64,000 bases of DNA from Planctomycetota bacterium. GTDB lineage: Bacteria > Planctomycetota > UBA1135 > UBA2386. The stretch is taken from assembly GCA_019636245.1 (NCBI GenBank), contig JAHBXX010000004.1, positions 119,053 to 183,052 of the forward strand, given 5' to 3'. Below the pieces are notes generated by a model. That model was not told the origin of the DNA. It searched no databases and was given only the letters and a program-made list of their open reading frames with translations. Both the position numbers and the translations under genes were made by a program. Of the stretch, positions 27,085 through 36,300 are shown one piece after another. The stretch's first letter is position 1. Every line of letters begins with the position of its first letter.

Positions 27085-30000
27085 TCAGCGCGGTGTGGTC
27101 TGCAGCAGCTCGTGCACGGCCGCCAACAGGGCCTGGGCCGTGAAGGGCTTGTGCAGCAGGTGGGCATGGCCGCCGAGCGGCAGGTCGCCGCCGTCGCCGG
27201 TGAAGCCGGAGATGAACAGGACCGGCAGGCCCGGGCGGTGCTCGGCGACCTGCCGCGCCACGTCGCGGCCGCCCAGTCCGGGCATCACCACGTCGGTCAC
27301 CAGCAGGTCGATGCGGCCCGGGTGCTGGTGGGCCTGCGCCAGCGCCGTCGGGCCGTCGCTGGCGGCCAGCACGACGTGGCCGGCGCGGGCCAGGGTCCGC
27401 TGCACGAGTTCGCGCACCAGGGGTTCGTCCTCGACCAGCAGGATCGTCGCCGGCGCCACGGTGTCCGCCGGCGGGGCCGCGGTGGTCGCTGTCGCGTCGT
27501 TGGCCGGCGTCGCTTCGGTCGCCGGCGCGAGCGGCAACTGGATCCAGACCGTGGTGCCGGCGCCCGGGGCGCTGTGGATGTGGGCGCTGCCACCGCTCTG
27601 CTCGACGATGCCGTGCACCAGCGACAGCCCCAGGCCGTTGCCCATGCCCGGCGCCTTGGTGGTGAAGAACGGGTCGAACGCGCGGGCCACATGGGCCGCA
27701 TGCATGCCGATGCCGGTGTCCCCGACCCAGAGAAACGCCCACGGCGACGAGGCGACCGCCGTCGCCGGCATGGCGGGGGCGCCCGGTCCGGCGACTGCGG
27801 TGCCAACGGTCAGGGTGCCGCCGTCGGGCATCGCCTCGCGCGCGTTGGCCACCAGGCTGAGGATCACCTGTTCGAGCTGGCCGCGGTCCATGCGGATCGG
27901 CACGGGCCCGGCGCCGCGTTCGCGCCGCAACGCGACCGACGCGCCGGCGAACCGCTGCAGCAGCTCGGCCATCTCGTCGACCACGACGGCGAGGTCGAGC
28001 ACCTGCGGCGCCAGCACCTGCGGACGGCCGAACGCCAGCAACTGCCCGGTCAGGCCGGCGGCGCGGATGCTGGCGTCCTGGATGGCGCGCAATTCGGCAT
28101 GTCGTGGATCGTCGGCCGGCAACGAAGACTCCAGCGAGTCGGCGTGGCCGGCGATCGCCGTCAGCAGGTTGTTGAAGTCGTGGGCGATGGCGCCCGCGAG
28201 CCGGCCGACGGCCTCCATGCGTTGTCCCTGGCGCACGCGCTCCTCGAGCGAGCGGCGGCCGCTGACGTCGGCGATGGCGCCGACGACCGCGCTGGCGCCG
28301 TCTTCGGCGCCGATCCGGGTGCGCGAGACCAGACCCCAGAACGTCGAGCCGTCGCGGCGGTGCAGGCACAGCTCCTCGGGCTGGCCGGTGGGGGCGGCGC
28401 CGAGCGCGGCGACGTCGGCCAGGTGCTGCGGCGGCATGGCGCGGCCCGCCGCGACCGCGGCCAGCATCTCGGCCGGCGAGTCGTAGCCGAACAGCTTGGC
28501 CAGCGCTTCGTTGGCGTAGACCAGGCCCTGGTCGGGCACGAACCGGAACAGCCCCTCGGCGACGTGCCGCTGGATCGAGGTCAGCAGGTCCTCGCGGTGT
28601 TCGCGTTCGAGCGCGATGCCGGTGACGACGGCCGCACGTTCGACCACCTCGATCTCGGTGGTCGTCGGTCGCCGGGGCTCGCCGTGGTAGAGGGCGAACG
28701 TGCCGAGCACGCCGCCCGACGCGGAGCGGATCGGGACCGACCAGCAGGCGCGCAGGCCGTGGTCGAGCGGCGCGGCCCGGGCCCCCTCCCAGGCCGGGTC
28801 GGTGGCGATGTCGACCGTGACGATCGTGCGGTTCCAGTGCGCCGCGCTGCCGCAGGTGCCGCGATTCGGGCCGATCTCGACGCCCTCCACGGCGGCGTTG
28901 TAGCGGGCGGGCAGCGAGGGGGCGCAGGCGACGTGCAGGTGCCGACCGCGCAGCAGCAGGATCGAGCAGTGGCCGTGGCGCAGTTGTCCCTCGATGCCGC
29001 GCACGATCTCGAGCAGCACTTCCTGCACGGGGCGACCGCCGGCGATGCGCTCCAGGATGCGGGCCTGCCAGGCGAGCAACCGTTCGGCCGCGGCCCGGTC
29101 GGTGATGTCGCGCACGAGGCCGAGGACCTCGTCGGCGGCCAGCCGCACGAAGCGGGCCTCGCGCATCGGCTGTGCGTCGCGGGACAGCAGCGGGTACTCG
29201 ATCGGGCGCGACCGGCCCTGACGGCAGGCTTCGTCGATGGCGCGCAGCAGCTTCGCGGCCAGGTCGGGCGCCATCAGCGCGTCGAGCCGCCGGCCGATCA
29301 GTTCGCCGCGCGGGGTGGGCAGCGCGACGCCCGCCGGGGCCACGGCGTCGAGCACGGTGCCGTCCCGCCGGATGCGGTAGACGACGTCGGGCAGCACGTC
29401 CATCAGGGCGGTGCGCAGCCCCTCGCTGCGGATCCACTGCTGGACGCTCGCGTGGCGCTCGGCGAGCAGCGCGCCGAACAGGGGCGGCACGGCCAGCAGG
29501 GTGAGGCAGAAGACCTGGGTCGGCACGTAGCGCTCGGCCAGCGGCACGCCGGCGAACGGGCCCAGACCATGGCTGGAGGTCGAAGCCACGAGCAGCGTGC
29601 CGAGCGCCGCGGCGACGGTGGCGCCGGGCGGGCCGAAGCGCAGCGCCGCGAACAGCGACAGCGGCAGCACGCCGTAGAGCAGCACGATCGAGGTCGGTCC
29701 GGGCGGCGCATGCACCAGCAGGAACCACAGGCCGGCGCCGAGCGTCAGCCCGGTGGCTCCGGCCTCGAGCACCCGGCGCATCGGCCATCGCGGCCGCGCA
29801 CCGGCGGACCACGCCAGCGCCAACGGCACGACGATCAGGATGCCCAGCGCGTTCATGCGCCACCAGCCGTCGTAGCCGGAGCGCTGCGGGCCATGGCCGA
29901 GCAGGCCGCGCGCGAGCAGGGAGCAGGCGACGCTGGCGAGCGGCGCCACGGTGGCGGCCGCGAACACGGCCAGGACGTCGCGCAGCCGCCCCAGACCTCC

Positions 30001-30300
30001 GTCGCAACCGATCGCTCGCAGCACGGCCGCGCCAGCGACCGCTTCCGCCGTCGAGCCGAGGCCGGCGAGGACCGCGGCGAGCGGTTCGTAGTCCATCCAC
30101 AGTCGCTCGGCGGCGACGGCCACGAACACGATCCACGCGGCCCGCCAGCCGAGCTGGAAGACGCCGGCGACGGCGATGCCGCTCGGCAGCCAGACCAGCG
30201 AGTGCGTGACCTCCGGGCCGTCGAGCCAGCGCAGCGCATGCGCCAGCGGGAAGGCCAGCAGGAACAAGGCGTAGGCCAGGCTGCGCGGCCGGAGCGGCAT
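27085..30300 (-). CDS. hybrid sensor histidine kinase (MASE1-PAS-GAF-PAS-HisKA-HATPase-REC)
   Basis: A 1,071-residue membrane sensor. Residues about 1-290 are a MASE1-like multi-pass domain (LVWLPSGIAVAGVFQLGWRAAW). A PAS domain (LMDVLPDVVYRIRRDGTV), a GAF domain (YNAAVEGVEIGPNRGTCGSA) and a second PAS (RFVPDQGLVYANEALAKLFGY) follow. The H-box is AIAHDFNNLLTAI with phosphoacceptor H707. The ATPase has LVANAREAM, GDTGIGM and GNGLGLSLVHG. A fused receiver domain has D1003 in VTDVVMPGLGG. The HDFNN-type H-box is the class that usually feeds an attached receiver. No output gene is adjacent. A TACGCT box ends nine bases before ATG 30300. Confidence 0.93.
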   Translation of the reverse strand: MPLRPRSLAYALFLLAFPLAHALRWLDGPEVTHSLVWLPSGIAVAGVFQLGWRAAWIVFVAVAAERLWMDYEPLAAVLAGLGSTAEAVAGAAVLRAIGCDGGLGRLRDVLAVFAAATVAPLASVACSLLARGLLGHGPQRSGYDGWWRMNALGILIVVPLALAWSAGARPRWPMRRVLEAGATGLTLGAGLWFLLVHAPPGPTSIVLLYGVLPLSLFAALRFGPPGATVAAALGTLLVASTSSHGLGPFAGVPLAERYVPTQVFCLTLLAVPPLFGALLAERHASVQQWIRSEGLRTALMDVLPDVVYRIRRDGTVLDAVAPAGVALPTPRGELIGRRLDALMAPDLAAKLLRAIDEACRQGRSRPIEYPLLSRDAQPMREARFVRLAADEVLGLVRDITDRAAAERLLAWQARILERIAGGRPVQEVLLEIVRGIEGQLRHGHCSILLLRGRHLHVACAPSLPARYNAAVEGVEIGPNRGTCGSAAHWNRTIVTVDIATDPAWEGARAAPLDHGLRACWSVPIRSASGGVLGTFALYHGEPRRPTTTEIEVVERAAVVTGIALEREHREDLLTSIQRHVAEGLFRFVPDQGLVYANEALAKLFGYDSPAEMLAAVAAGRAMPPQHLADVAALGAAPTGQPEELCLHRRDGSTFWGLVSRTRIGAEDGASAVVGAIADVSGRRSLEERVRQGQRMEAVGRLAGAIAHDFNNLLTAIAGHADSLESSLPADDPRHAELRAIQDASIRAAGLTGQLLAFGRPQVLAPQVLDLAVVVDEMAELLQRFAGASVALRRERGAGPVPIRMDRGQLEQVILSLVANAREAMPDGGTLTVGTAVAGPGAPAMPATAVASSPWAFLWVGDTGIGMHAAHVARAFDPFFTTKAPGMGNGLGLSLVHGIVEQSGGSAHIHSAPGAGTTVWIQLPLAPATEATPANDATATTAAPPADTVAPATILLVEDEPLVRELVQRTLARAGHVVLAASDGPTALAQAHQHPGRIDLLVTDVVMPGLGGRDVARQVAEHRPGLPVLFISGFTGDGGDLPLGGHAHLLHKPFTAQALLAAVHELLQTTPR

Positions 30301-30309
30301 GGAGTGCCA

Positions 30310-30315
30310 AGCGTA
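30310..30315 (-). promoter_or_regulatory. -10-like box (TACGCT) before the histidine kinase gene
   Basis: TACGCT on the minus strand ends nine bases before ATG 30300. A 10-base palindrome (CGTCGCGACG, 30326-30335) lies just upstream, near where a -35 would be. Confidence 0.3.
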
Positions 30316-30368
30316 GCGAGGGCGCCGTCGCGACGCAGCGCGGAGTCGTCCGGGCCTGGGTTCCGTGC

Positions 30369-31754
30369 TCAGTAACCGACCACCAGCGTGGCCGCGTTCG
30401 ACGTCGTCAGCCAGGCCGGGTTCCAGCCCGGATCGATGCCGATCCCCTGCAGGTGGTAGACGTCGCCGAGCAGGCTCGGCAGCGTGGCGAAGTCGAAGCT
30501 CCAGGTGGCGACGCCGTTGCTGGCCGGGATCGGCACCAGCAGTTCCGCGCTCGAGTAGGCGCGGCAGCCCGGCATGCCGAGGCCCGTCAGCAGCATCGGC
30601 AGGCTGCCGAGCGGCCACTGCGTGCGGCTCAGGCCGACGGCCATGACGCCGAACGGCTGGCCCGGGGGCAGGTTGACCAGGTCGACGGTGCAGACCGTGC
30701 CGAGCCGCGGCAGCGCGCCCACGGCCAGTTGCGGCGTGCCGGCCGAGCCGGCGCAGCCCGTGCCGAACGGCTGGAAGTGGGCGCCGAACTCCCAGGTGTC
30801 GTCGAACTGCATGTTGGTGGCGCCGACGCCGCCGAAGGCGACGAGCCGGTCGCGGGCGTAGTCGTGCGCCAACGCGAACTCGGCGCGCGGCGGATACATG
30901 CCGCCGTAGGCGCCGGCGATCTGGGTCCAGGTCGTGCCGTCGAACTCCCAGCTGTCGTTGTGGATCACCATCGACACCGGGTCGCGGCCGCCGACGAGCA
31001 TCAGCACGCCGCGGTTCAGGATCGCCTCCATGCGGGCGCCGGCGCGGGCCGCGGGCCGCGGGCCGGCCACGGCGACCTGGGTCCAGGTCGTGCCGTCGTA
31101 GGTCCAGGTCTCATCGCGGCCGGTGCCGTTGTTGTCGCGCCCGCCGAACAGCACCACCACGTTCTGCGGCGGCAAGTAGGCCATCGCCGCGTCGGTGAGG
31201 CCTGGCGGCGAGTTCACGGGCAGCGCCTGGGTCCAGTTGCCGTTCGCGTACTCCCAGGTCGCCGACAGGGCCTGGTTCGGCGCCCAGGAGTTCTGGCGGC
31301 CGCCGTAGGCGACCACGAGCTGGCGCGCGTAGTCGAACGCCATGGCGTGCCGCTCGAGGCCGCCGGGGCTCGTCGATGGCGACAGCTGGGTCCACGTGCT
31401 GCCATTCCAGGACCACGTCGTGTCGTCCGCGAACTGACCCGTGCCGCCGGCGGCGAGGCCGCCGTAGAGCAGGATCTCCCCCGTGAACGGATTGGCGGCC
31501 AGCGCCGCGCGGTGCCGCGCCGGCGGCAGCACGGCCGGCGTCAGCTGGGTCCAGACGCCGTTGGCCAGGCTCCACAGCTCGTTGCCGGCATTGCCGCCGA
31601 ACAGCAGCGTCCGGTTCTGCAGCACGTCGAAGGCCGCGATGGCGCCCGCTCGTGCCGACGGCGCGTTCGCGGCCGGGATCGGCCCCCACTGGGCCAGGGC
31701 GGGTGCGGTGGTGCAGCAGAGCAGGCAGACAGGGTGCAGCAGGGGGCGCAGCAT
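30369..31754 (-). CDS. exported kelch-repeat beta-propeller protein
   Basis: A 461-residue exported protein with a signal peptide (PLLHPVCLLCCTTAPALAQ). Residues about 25-330 contain six kelch-type repeats, each with a W-x-(F/Y)-(N/D)-G-(T/S)-x-W-T-Q strand and a following GG (for example TTWSWNGSTWTQL, ETWTYDGTTWTQV, DSWEFDGTTWTQI). The last about 130 residues form a separate module starting FGTGCAGSAGTP and including GMPGC, also present in the next gene upstream. No catalytic residues are evident; ligand or carbohydrate binding at the cell surface is plausible. The start is backed by GAGG six bases upstream. Confidence 0.85.
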   Translation of the reverse strand: MLRPLLHPVCLLCCTTAPALAQWGPIPAANAPSARAGAIAAFDVLQNRTLLFGGNAGNELWSLANGVWTQLTPAVLPPARHRAALAANPFTGEILLYGGLAAGGTGQFADDTTWSWNGSTWTQLSPSTSPGGLERHAMAFDYARQLVVAYGGRQNSWAPNQALSATWEYANGNWTQALPVNSPPGLTDAAMAYLPPQNVVVLFGGRDNNGTGRDETWTYDGTTWTQVAVAGPRPAARAGARMEAILNRGVLMLVGGRDPVSMVIHNDSWEFDGTTWTQIAGAYGGMYPPRAEFALAHDYARDRLVAFGGVGATNMQFDDTWEFGAHFQPFGTGCAGSAGTPQLAVGALPRLGTVCTVDLVNLPPGQPFGVMAVGLSRTQWPLGSLPMLLTGLGMPGCRAYSSAELLVPIPASNGVATWSFDFATLPSLLGDVYHLQGIGIDPGWNPAWLTTSNAATLVVGY

Positions 31755-31827
31755 GGGGTCCTCGTGGGATGTCGGCAGGGGAGGGGCGGATCCTGGGCCC
31801 GTGCACCCGGCGGCGGGGTGGACGGCT

Positions 31828-31867
31828 GCCGGGCGGCCGACCGGAGCTGCCGGTCGTGCCGCCCGGC
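31828..31867 (-). terminator. long GC hairpin after the second kelch gene
   Basis: Outer stem GCCGGGCGGC (31828-31837) with GCCGCCCGGC (31858-31867); inner stem CGACCGG (31838-31844) with CCGGTCG (31850-31856); 5-base loop and one bulged base. Seventeen pairs, beginning eight bases past the stop at 31876. No T-run. Confidence 0.6.
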
Positions 31868-31875
31868 CGGTCGGC

Positions 31876-33258
31876 TCACAGGCCGACGGTGACCGCGATC
31901 GCGTTCGAGATCGTGAAGCCGAAGGCGTTCACGGTCGGGTCCAGGCACAGCGCCTGGGCGAAGAACCGGTCACCGACCGAGCCGAAGACGCTCGGCCAGG
32001 TCCAGCTGAACGAACCGCTGTTGCCGCTCAGCAGCGACGTGATCACGTCGGGCGTGGTGAAGGCGAGGCAGCCGGGCATGCCCAGCACCGGGCCGAGGTC
32101 GACGCCCGGCAGCTGCGTGAAGCCGAACGCCAGGATGCCGAGGTTCAGCGCCGGGTTGACGTTCGACGCCGTGACCGTCCAGCTCTGGCCCAGGCGCGGC
32201 GACGAATCGACCGAGAGGCGCGGCGTACCGTTGGTGCCCGCGCAGCCCGAGCCGAAGCTGCCGGACTCCCACTCCCAGGTGTCGTTGAAGATCACGAAGG
32301 TGGCGAAGTTGGCGCCCCCGAACTGCACCATGCGGTTGCGGCTGGGCATGTAGGCGAGCGGGCTGTCCATGCGGCCGCCGGCGACGCCGGTCGCGACCTG
32401 GGTCCAGACCTGGCCGTTGAACTCCCAGGTGTCGGTGAAGTAGGTCTGGCCCGTGGGATCGGTCCAGTCGGCGCCGCCGGTCATGACGCAGACGCCGCGG
32501 ACGGGGTCGTAGGCCATCTTCGCGCCGGTGCGGGGCGCCGGCTTCGGGCCGGTGACCACCAGCTCGCTCCAGCTGTTGGTGCCGGCGTCGTAGAGCCAGG
32601 TCTTGTCGTTGCCACCGGTCTGCACGTCGATGCCGCCGAACAGCACCGTCTTGCCGATGCCGATGTGGAAGCACATCGCCGGGCGTTCGAGCGGGCCGGG
32701 GTTCACGGCCGGCGACACGGCGGTCTCCGCCCAGCCGGTGCCGTCGAATTCCCAGGTCCTGTTCGAGTCGATCGGGAAGGTCGGGTTGGGCAGGCCGCCG
32801 TAGACGACCATCACGTTGTGCACCGTGTCGTAGCTGGTGCCGTGCTGGCAGAGACCGCCCGGCGTCGGGCCGACGATGATGTTCTGCGTCCAGGCCGAGC
32901 CGTCGAACTCCCAGGTCTGGTCGTAGACGGTGCTGCCGATGAAGCCGAACTGCACGCCGCCGTACAGGCGGTAGACGCCCGCCGTGGGGTCGTAGACCAG
33001 ATCCATGTTGCTGCGCGCCTGTGGCGTGCCGGTCGTCGTCACCTGGGTCCAGGTGGTGCCGTTGTAGCTCCAGGTCTGGTTGGTGGCGCCGAAGTTCAGG
33101 CTGCCGCCGAACAGGATCACGTTGCCCGCCGGGGTGGTGCACATCGTCGCGCCGCTGCGGGCGGTCGGGGATGCGGCCGGCGCGGCCTGGGTCCACTGGG
33201 CGGTCAGGGAGGAGACGGTCAGGGAGAGGGCGATTGCGCCCAGGAGGGTGTGGTTCAT
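31876..33258 (-). CDS. exported kelch-repeat beta-propeller protein (tandem paralogue)
   Basis: A 460-residue paralogue of the gene at 30369-31754, one residue shorter and in the same orientation. Signal peptide LLGAIALSLTVSSLTAQ, six kelch repeats (QTWSYNGTTWTQV, QTWEFDGSAWTQN, DTWEFNGQVWTQV), and a C-terminal module starting FGSGCAGTNGTP with GMPGC and ALCLDPT. Sequence identity in the blades is mainly in the W/G/T core, so the duplication is old or the copies have diverged in ligand surface. A hairpin separates it from the kinase gene upstream and another from the kelch copy downstream. Confidence 0.85.
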   Translation of the reverse strand: MNHTLLGAIALSLTVSSLTAQWTQAAPAASPTARSGATMCTTPAGNVILFGGSLNFGATNQTWSYNGTTWTQVTTTGTPQARSNMDLVYDPTAGVYRLYGGVQFGFIGSTVYDQTWEFDGSAWTQNIIVGPTPGGLCQHGTSYDTVHNVMVVYGGLPNPTFPIDSNRTWEFDGTGWAETAVSPAVNPGPLERPAMCFHIGIGKTVLFGGIDVQTGGNDKTWLYDAGTNSWSELVVTGPKPAPRTGAKMAYDPVRGVCVMTGGADWTDPTGQTYFTDTWEFNGQVWTQVATGVAGGRMDSPLAYMPSRNRMVQFGGANFATFVIFNDTWEWESGSFGSGCAGTNGTPRLSVDSSPRLGQSWTVTASNVNPALNLGILAFGFTQLPGVDLGPVLGMPGCLAFTTPDVITSLLSGNSGSFSWTWPSVFGSVGDRFFAQALCLDPTVNAFGFTISNAIAVTVGL

Positions 33259-33266
33259 GGCGTCTT

Positions 33267-33308
33267 GGTTGGGGGCCAAGGAGCCATCCGTGCTCCGGCC
33301 GGCCAACC
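33267..33308 (-). terminator. nested hairpin between the kinase and kelch genes
   Basis: Outer GGTTGG (33267-33272) with CCAACC (33303-33308), middle GGCC with GGCC, inner GGAGC (33280-33284) with GCTCC (33292-33296). It begins ten bases past the kinase stop and could terminate that transcript or fold in the kelch leader. Confidence 0.4.
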
Positions 33309-33317
33309 CATCACGCC

Positions 33318-36300
33318 TCATTGCCGCCGCGGGAAGTGGGCGTCCCGGGTCTCGAGGCGCCAGATCTGGCCGCGGCCGCCATCGACCGGCCCGCCGACGA
33401 ACAGCTCCGGCCAGCCGTCCCCGTCGGTGTCGCCGCTCGAGGCGATGGCGCCGGCGAACTGACCGAGCGCCATCGGGCCCCGCAGCGTCGAGACCAGACG
33501 CCCCACCGGATCGATCACCTCGACGGTACCCGTGGCGCCGGGACCGCCGAGTGGGCTCCCCACCGCCAGCAACTGGCGCCCGGCCGGTCCGACCACCCTG
33601 GCCAGGGTGGCGCCGAAGCGGCTGCCCGGTTGCGTCCCCCGGAAGGTGCGCAGCCGTTCCCCGGTCGCGGTCGAGACGAGCACGAGTTCGTCGGCGCTGC
33701 GGCCGGAGTCGTCGCGCACCGCGCTGATCGCGAGGTCGGCGCGGCCGTCGCCATCGATGTCGCCGAGGCCGAGCAGCCCGGCGCCGAAGCCGTGCTCGCG
33801 GTCGTCGTCCGACCAGGACCGCAGGACCGCGCCGGACACCGGGGAGTAGAGGCGCACGAGGCCGGGCGCACCGCCGAAGTTGCCGCCGACGGCGAGTTCG
33901 CCGATGCCGTCGCCGTCGACGTCGCCGAGCGCGGCGAGGCAGGCGCCGAACCAGACCCCCGGCACGTCGTTGCGCAGCGTGCGCAGCCACCGACGGGAAG
34001 CGCCGGAGTAGAGGTCCACCTGCCCCTGGGCTGCCGTGTTGCGCAGGATCGGTGCCGTGCCGACCGCGAAGTCCGGCACCCCGTCGCCATCGACGTCGTC
34101 GAGGCCGACCACGGCGACGCCGAAGCCGGGGCCGTCGCCGTCGAGGCGGGCCAGGCGCTGGCGGGTGCCGCCCGACCAGACCTCGGCGGTGCCGTGCCGC
34201 GTGCCCGGCGTTCCCGCCGGCGCTCCGACCAGCCAGTCCGCGGCGCCGTCGCCGTCGACGTCGCCGAGCGCGGCGATGGCGTGGCCGAACATGTGTTCGT
34301 CCGAGTCGCCTTCGACCCTCGCCAGCACGGCCGCCGAGCGGCCGTCGAGGACCGCCAGGAGGCCGCGCGCCGCCCGCGGAGCCTGGGTGACGACCCCGGC
34401 GAGCACCTCGGGCAGGCCGTCGCCGTTGCGGTCGTCGATGCGCACCAGGGCGTGGCCCCAGACCAGGCTGGGAGGCAGGTCGACCGGCTTCGGTGGGGCC
34501 TGGAGCGGGGTCCGTTGCCAGTTGCGCGGCGAGAAGCGCATCTCCACGGCGAGGCTGAGCTCCAGCAGCAGCGGGAACACGGGCGGCACGAGGGCGGGCG
34601 CCAGTGCGGCGGCGGTCTGCAGGCGCCAGTCGATGCACGGCGGCGCGGGCAGGCACGCGACCAGGTGCAGGAAGTCCAGCAGGGCCTCGCCGAGCGGGTG
34701 CCGCAGCGGGTGCTCCCGGGCGAGCCACTCGCGCGTGCGACTGCGGGCCGCGTGCAGGAGCGGCAACAGCGCCTCGTAGTGGTCGGCCAGCCAGCCGGGC
34801 ACGAAGGCGCGCACCGGGATCTCGCCGCCGAGCACGGCACGCGCAACGCCACCGGCGGGGTCCTCGGCGCGCCCGCGCGTGGCCAGGCGATCGAGGCCAC
34901 CGAGGCGCAGGATCTCCAGCAGGTCGGCGCGGCTGCCGCGCGAGCGGCGGCGGCCGAAATCCTCGTCGAGCACGGCGAAGACCTGCGTGGCGTAGCTGGC
35001 GAGGTCGCGCTGCTGCAGGGCCAGACGTGCCCGCTCGAGCCGGAAGCGCGCGATGGCCGGCCAGGCGGCGACCAGTCCGTCGAGCAGGGCGGCGGCGCGC
35101 CCGGGATCGCCGCGCCGCCACGCCAGCTGGGCCAGCCGGTGGCGCGGGGTCGGTTCACCGGGGTAGGTCTGCGCGAGCCGCTCGTATTCCCCCTCGAGTT
35201 CCGGTCCGCCTTCGCCCGCGAGCCGCAGGTCCAGCTCCAGGCAGCGCCGCAGCGGCCCGTCGGCCTCGCCGACGCGCTGCAACCAGTGGCGGGCCAGTTC
35301 CACGTCGCCGAGCGCCAGGGCGGCCTCCGCCATGCCCAGCACCAAGGCCGACGACGTGGCGAAATGGTGGTGCGCCTGCAGCAGGTGCGGGTAGGCGAGG
35401 GTCGGGCTGCCATCGGCGAGGTGCACGAGGCCGAGCACGGCGTCGACCAGCGGGCGATCGCGACGTTCCGGGGGCAGGCCCTGCAGCGCGCGTTCGCAGG
35501 TGTCGAAGTCGCCGACCAGGAATCCCAGCAGGCCGACGCTCTCGCGGTCCTCCGGCGCGGCGGCGAGCAGGTCCTCGGCGGGGAGGTCCTCGCCGAGGGT
35601 GCCCAGCGCCAGCCGCTGCGCCGTGCGCCGCGTCAGCGGCCCGAGGTCGCTGGTGAGGCGGGCCAGATCGCCGCCCTCGACGGAGCGCCGCAGCGCGTCC
35701 GGTTCGGTGACCGCGAACTGGCGCAGCCACAGGGCCAGGCGAACGACGTCGCGGCCGCCGCGGATCGAGGCGTCGGCGGGATCGAGCTCGGCGGCCTGCG
35801 CGTAGTCGACGTGCGCGCGGTGCAGCGCCTCCTGGGCGCCCGGATCGGCCTGGCGGGCGAGTCCGCCGCCGGTCGGCAGCCAGGCGAGCTTGCGGCCCCG
35901 CCCGGTGAGGAGCTGCTGCTGGGCGTGTTGCGCCAGTTCGTGCGCCTGGACCCGCCGCTGGCGTGCCCCTTCGGCGCGGTCGAGCCAGGCCAACGTCGCG
36001 GCGGCCACCAGCGCCGCACCGAGACCGGCGGCCAGCAGGGGCGCGCGCTGGCGGCGCGCGAACTGCGCCAGCCGTCGCACGGGGCCCGGCGGCCGGGCGC
36101 GGATCGGCTGCAGGTCCTGCAGGCGCTGCAGGTCGTCCGCCAGAGCCCCGGCCTGCGGGTAGCGGCGGGACGGGTCCACCTGCATGGCGTGCGCGAGCAC
36201 CGTCTCCAGGTCGCGCGGGGCGCCCGGCGCGAGCCGCCGCAGGGGCACACAGCGGCCGCTCTCGATGCGGCGCAACAGGTCGGTGGTGCTCTGGCCGGCG

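Noticed and set aside
30326..30335. Palindrome CGTCGCGACG upstream of the histidine kinase
   Set aside because: GC-rich and likely by chance; noted only in the promoter entry.
27112..30375. Long + strand open frame opposite the histidine kinase
   Set aside because: The minus frame contains a complete chain of sensor-kinase motifs; the + frame has none and shows shadow-like composition.
33660..34330. Repeated GTCGCCGTCGACGTCGCC-like units resembling a DNA repeat array
   Set aside because: They encode the calcium-loop motif of FG-GAP blades at regular protein spacing, so they are protein repeats, not a CRISPR or satellite array.
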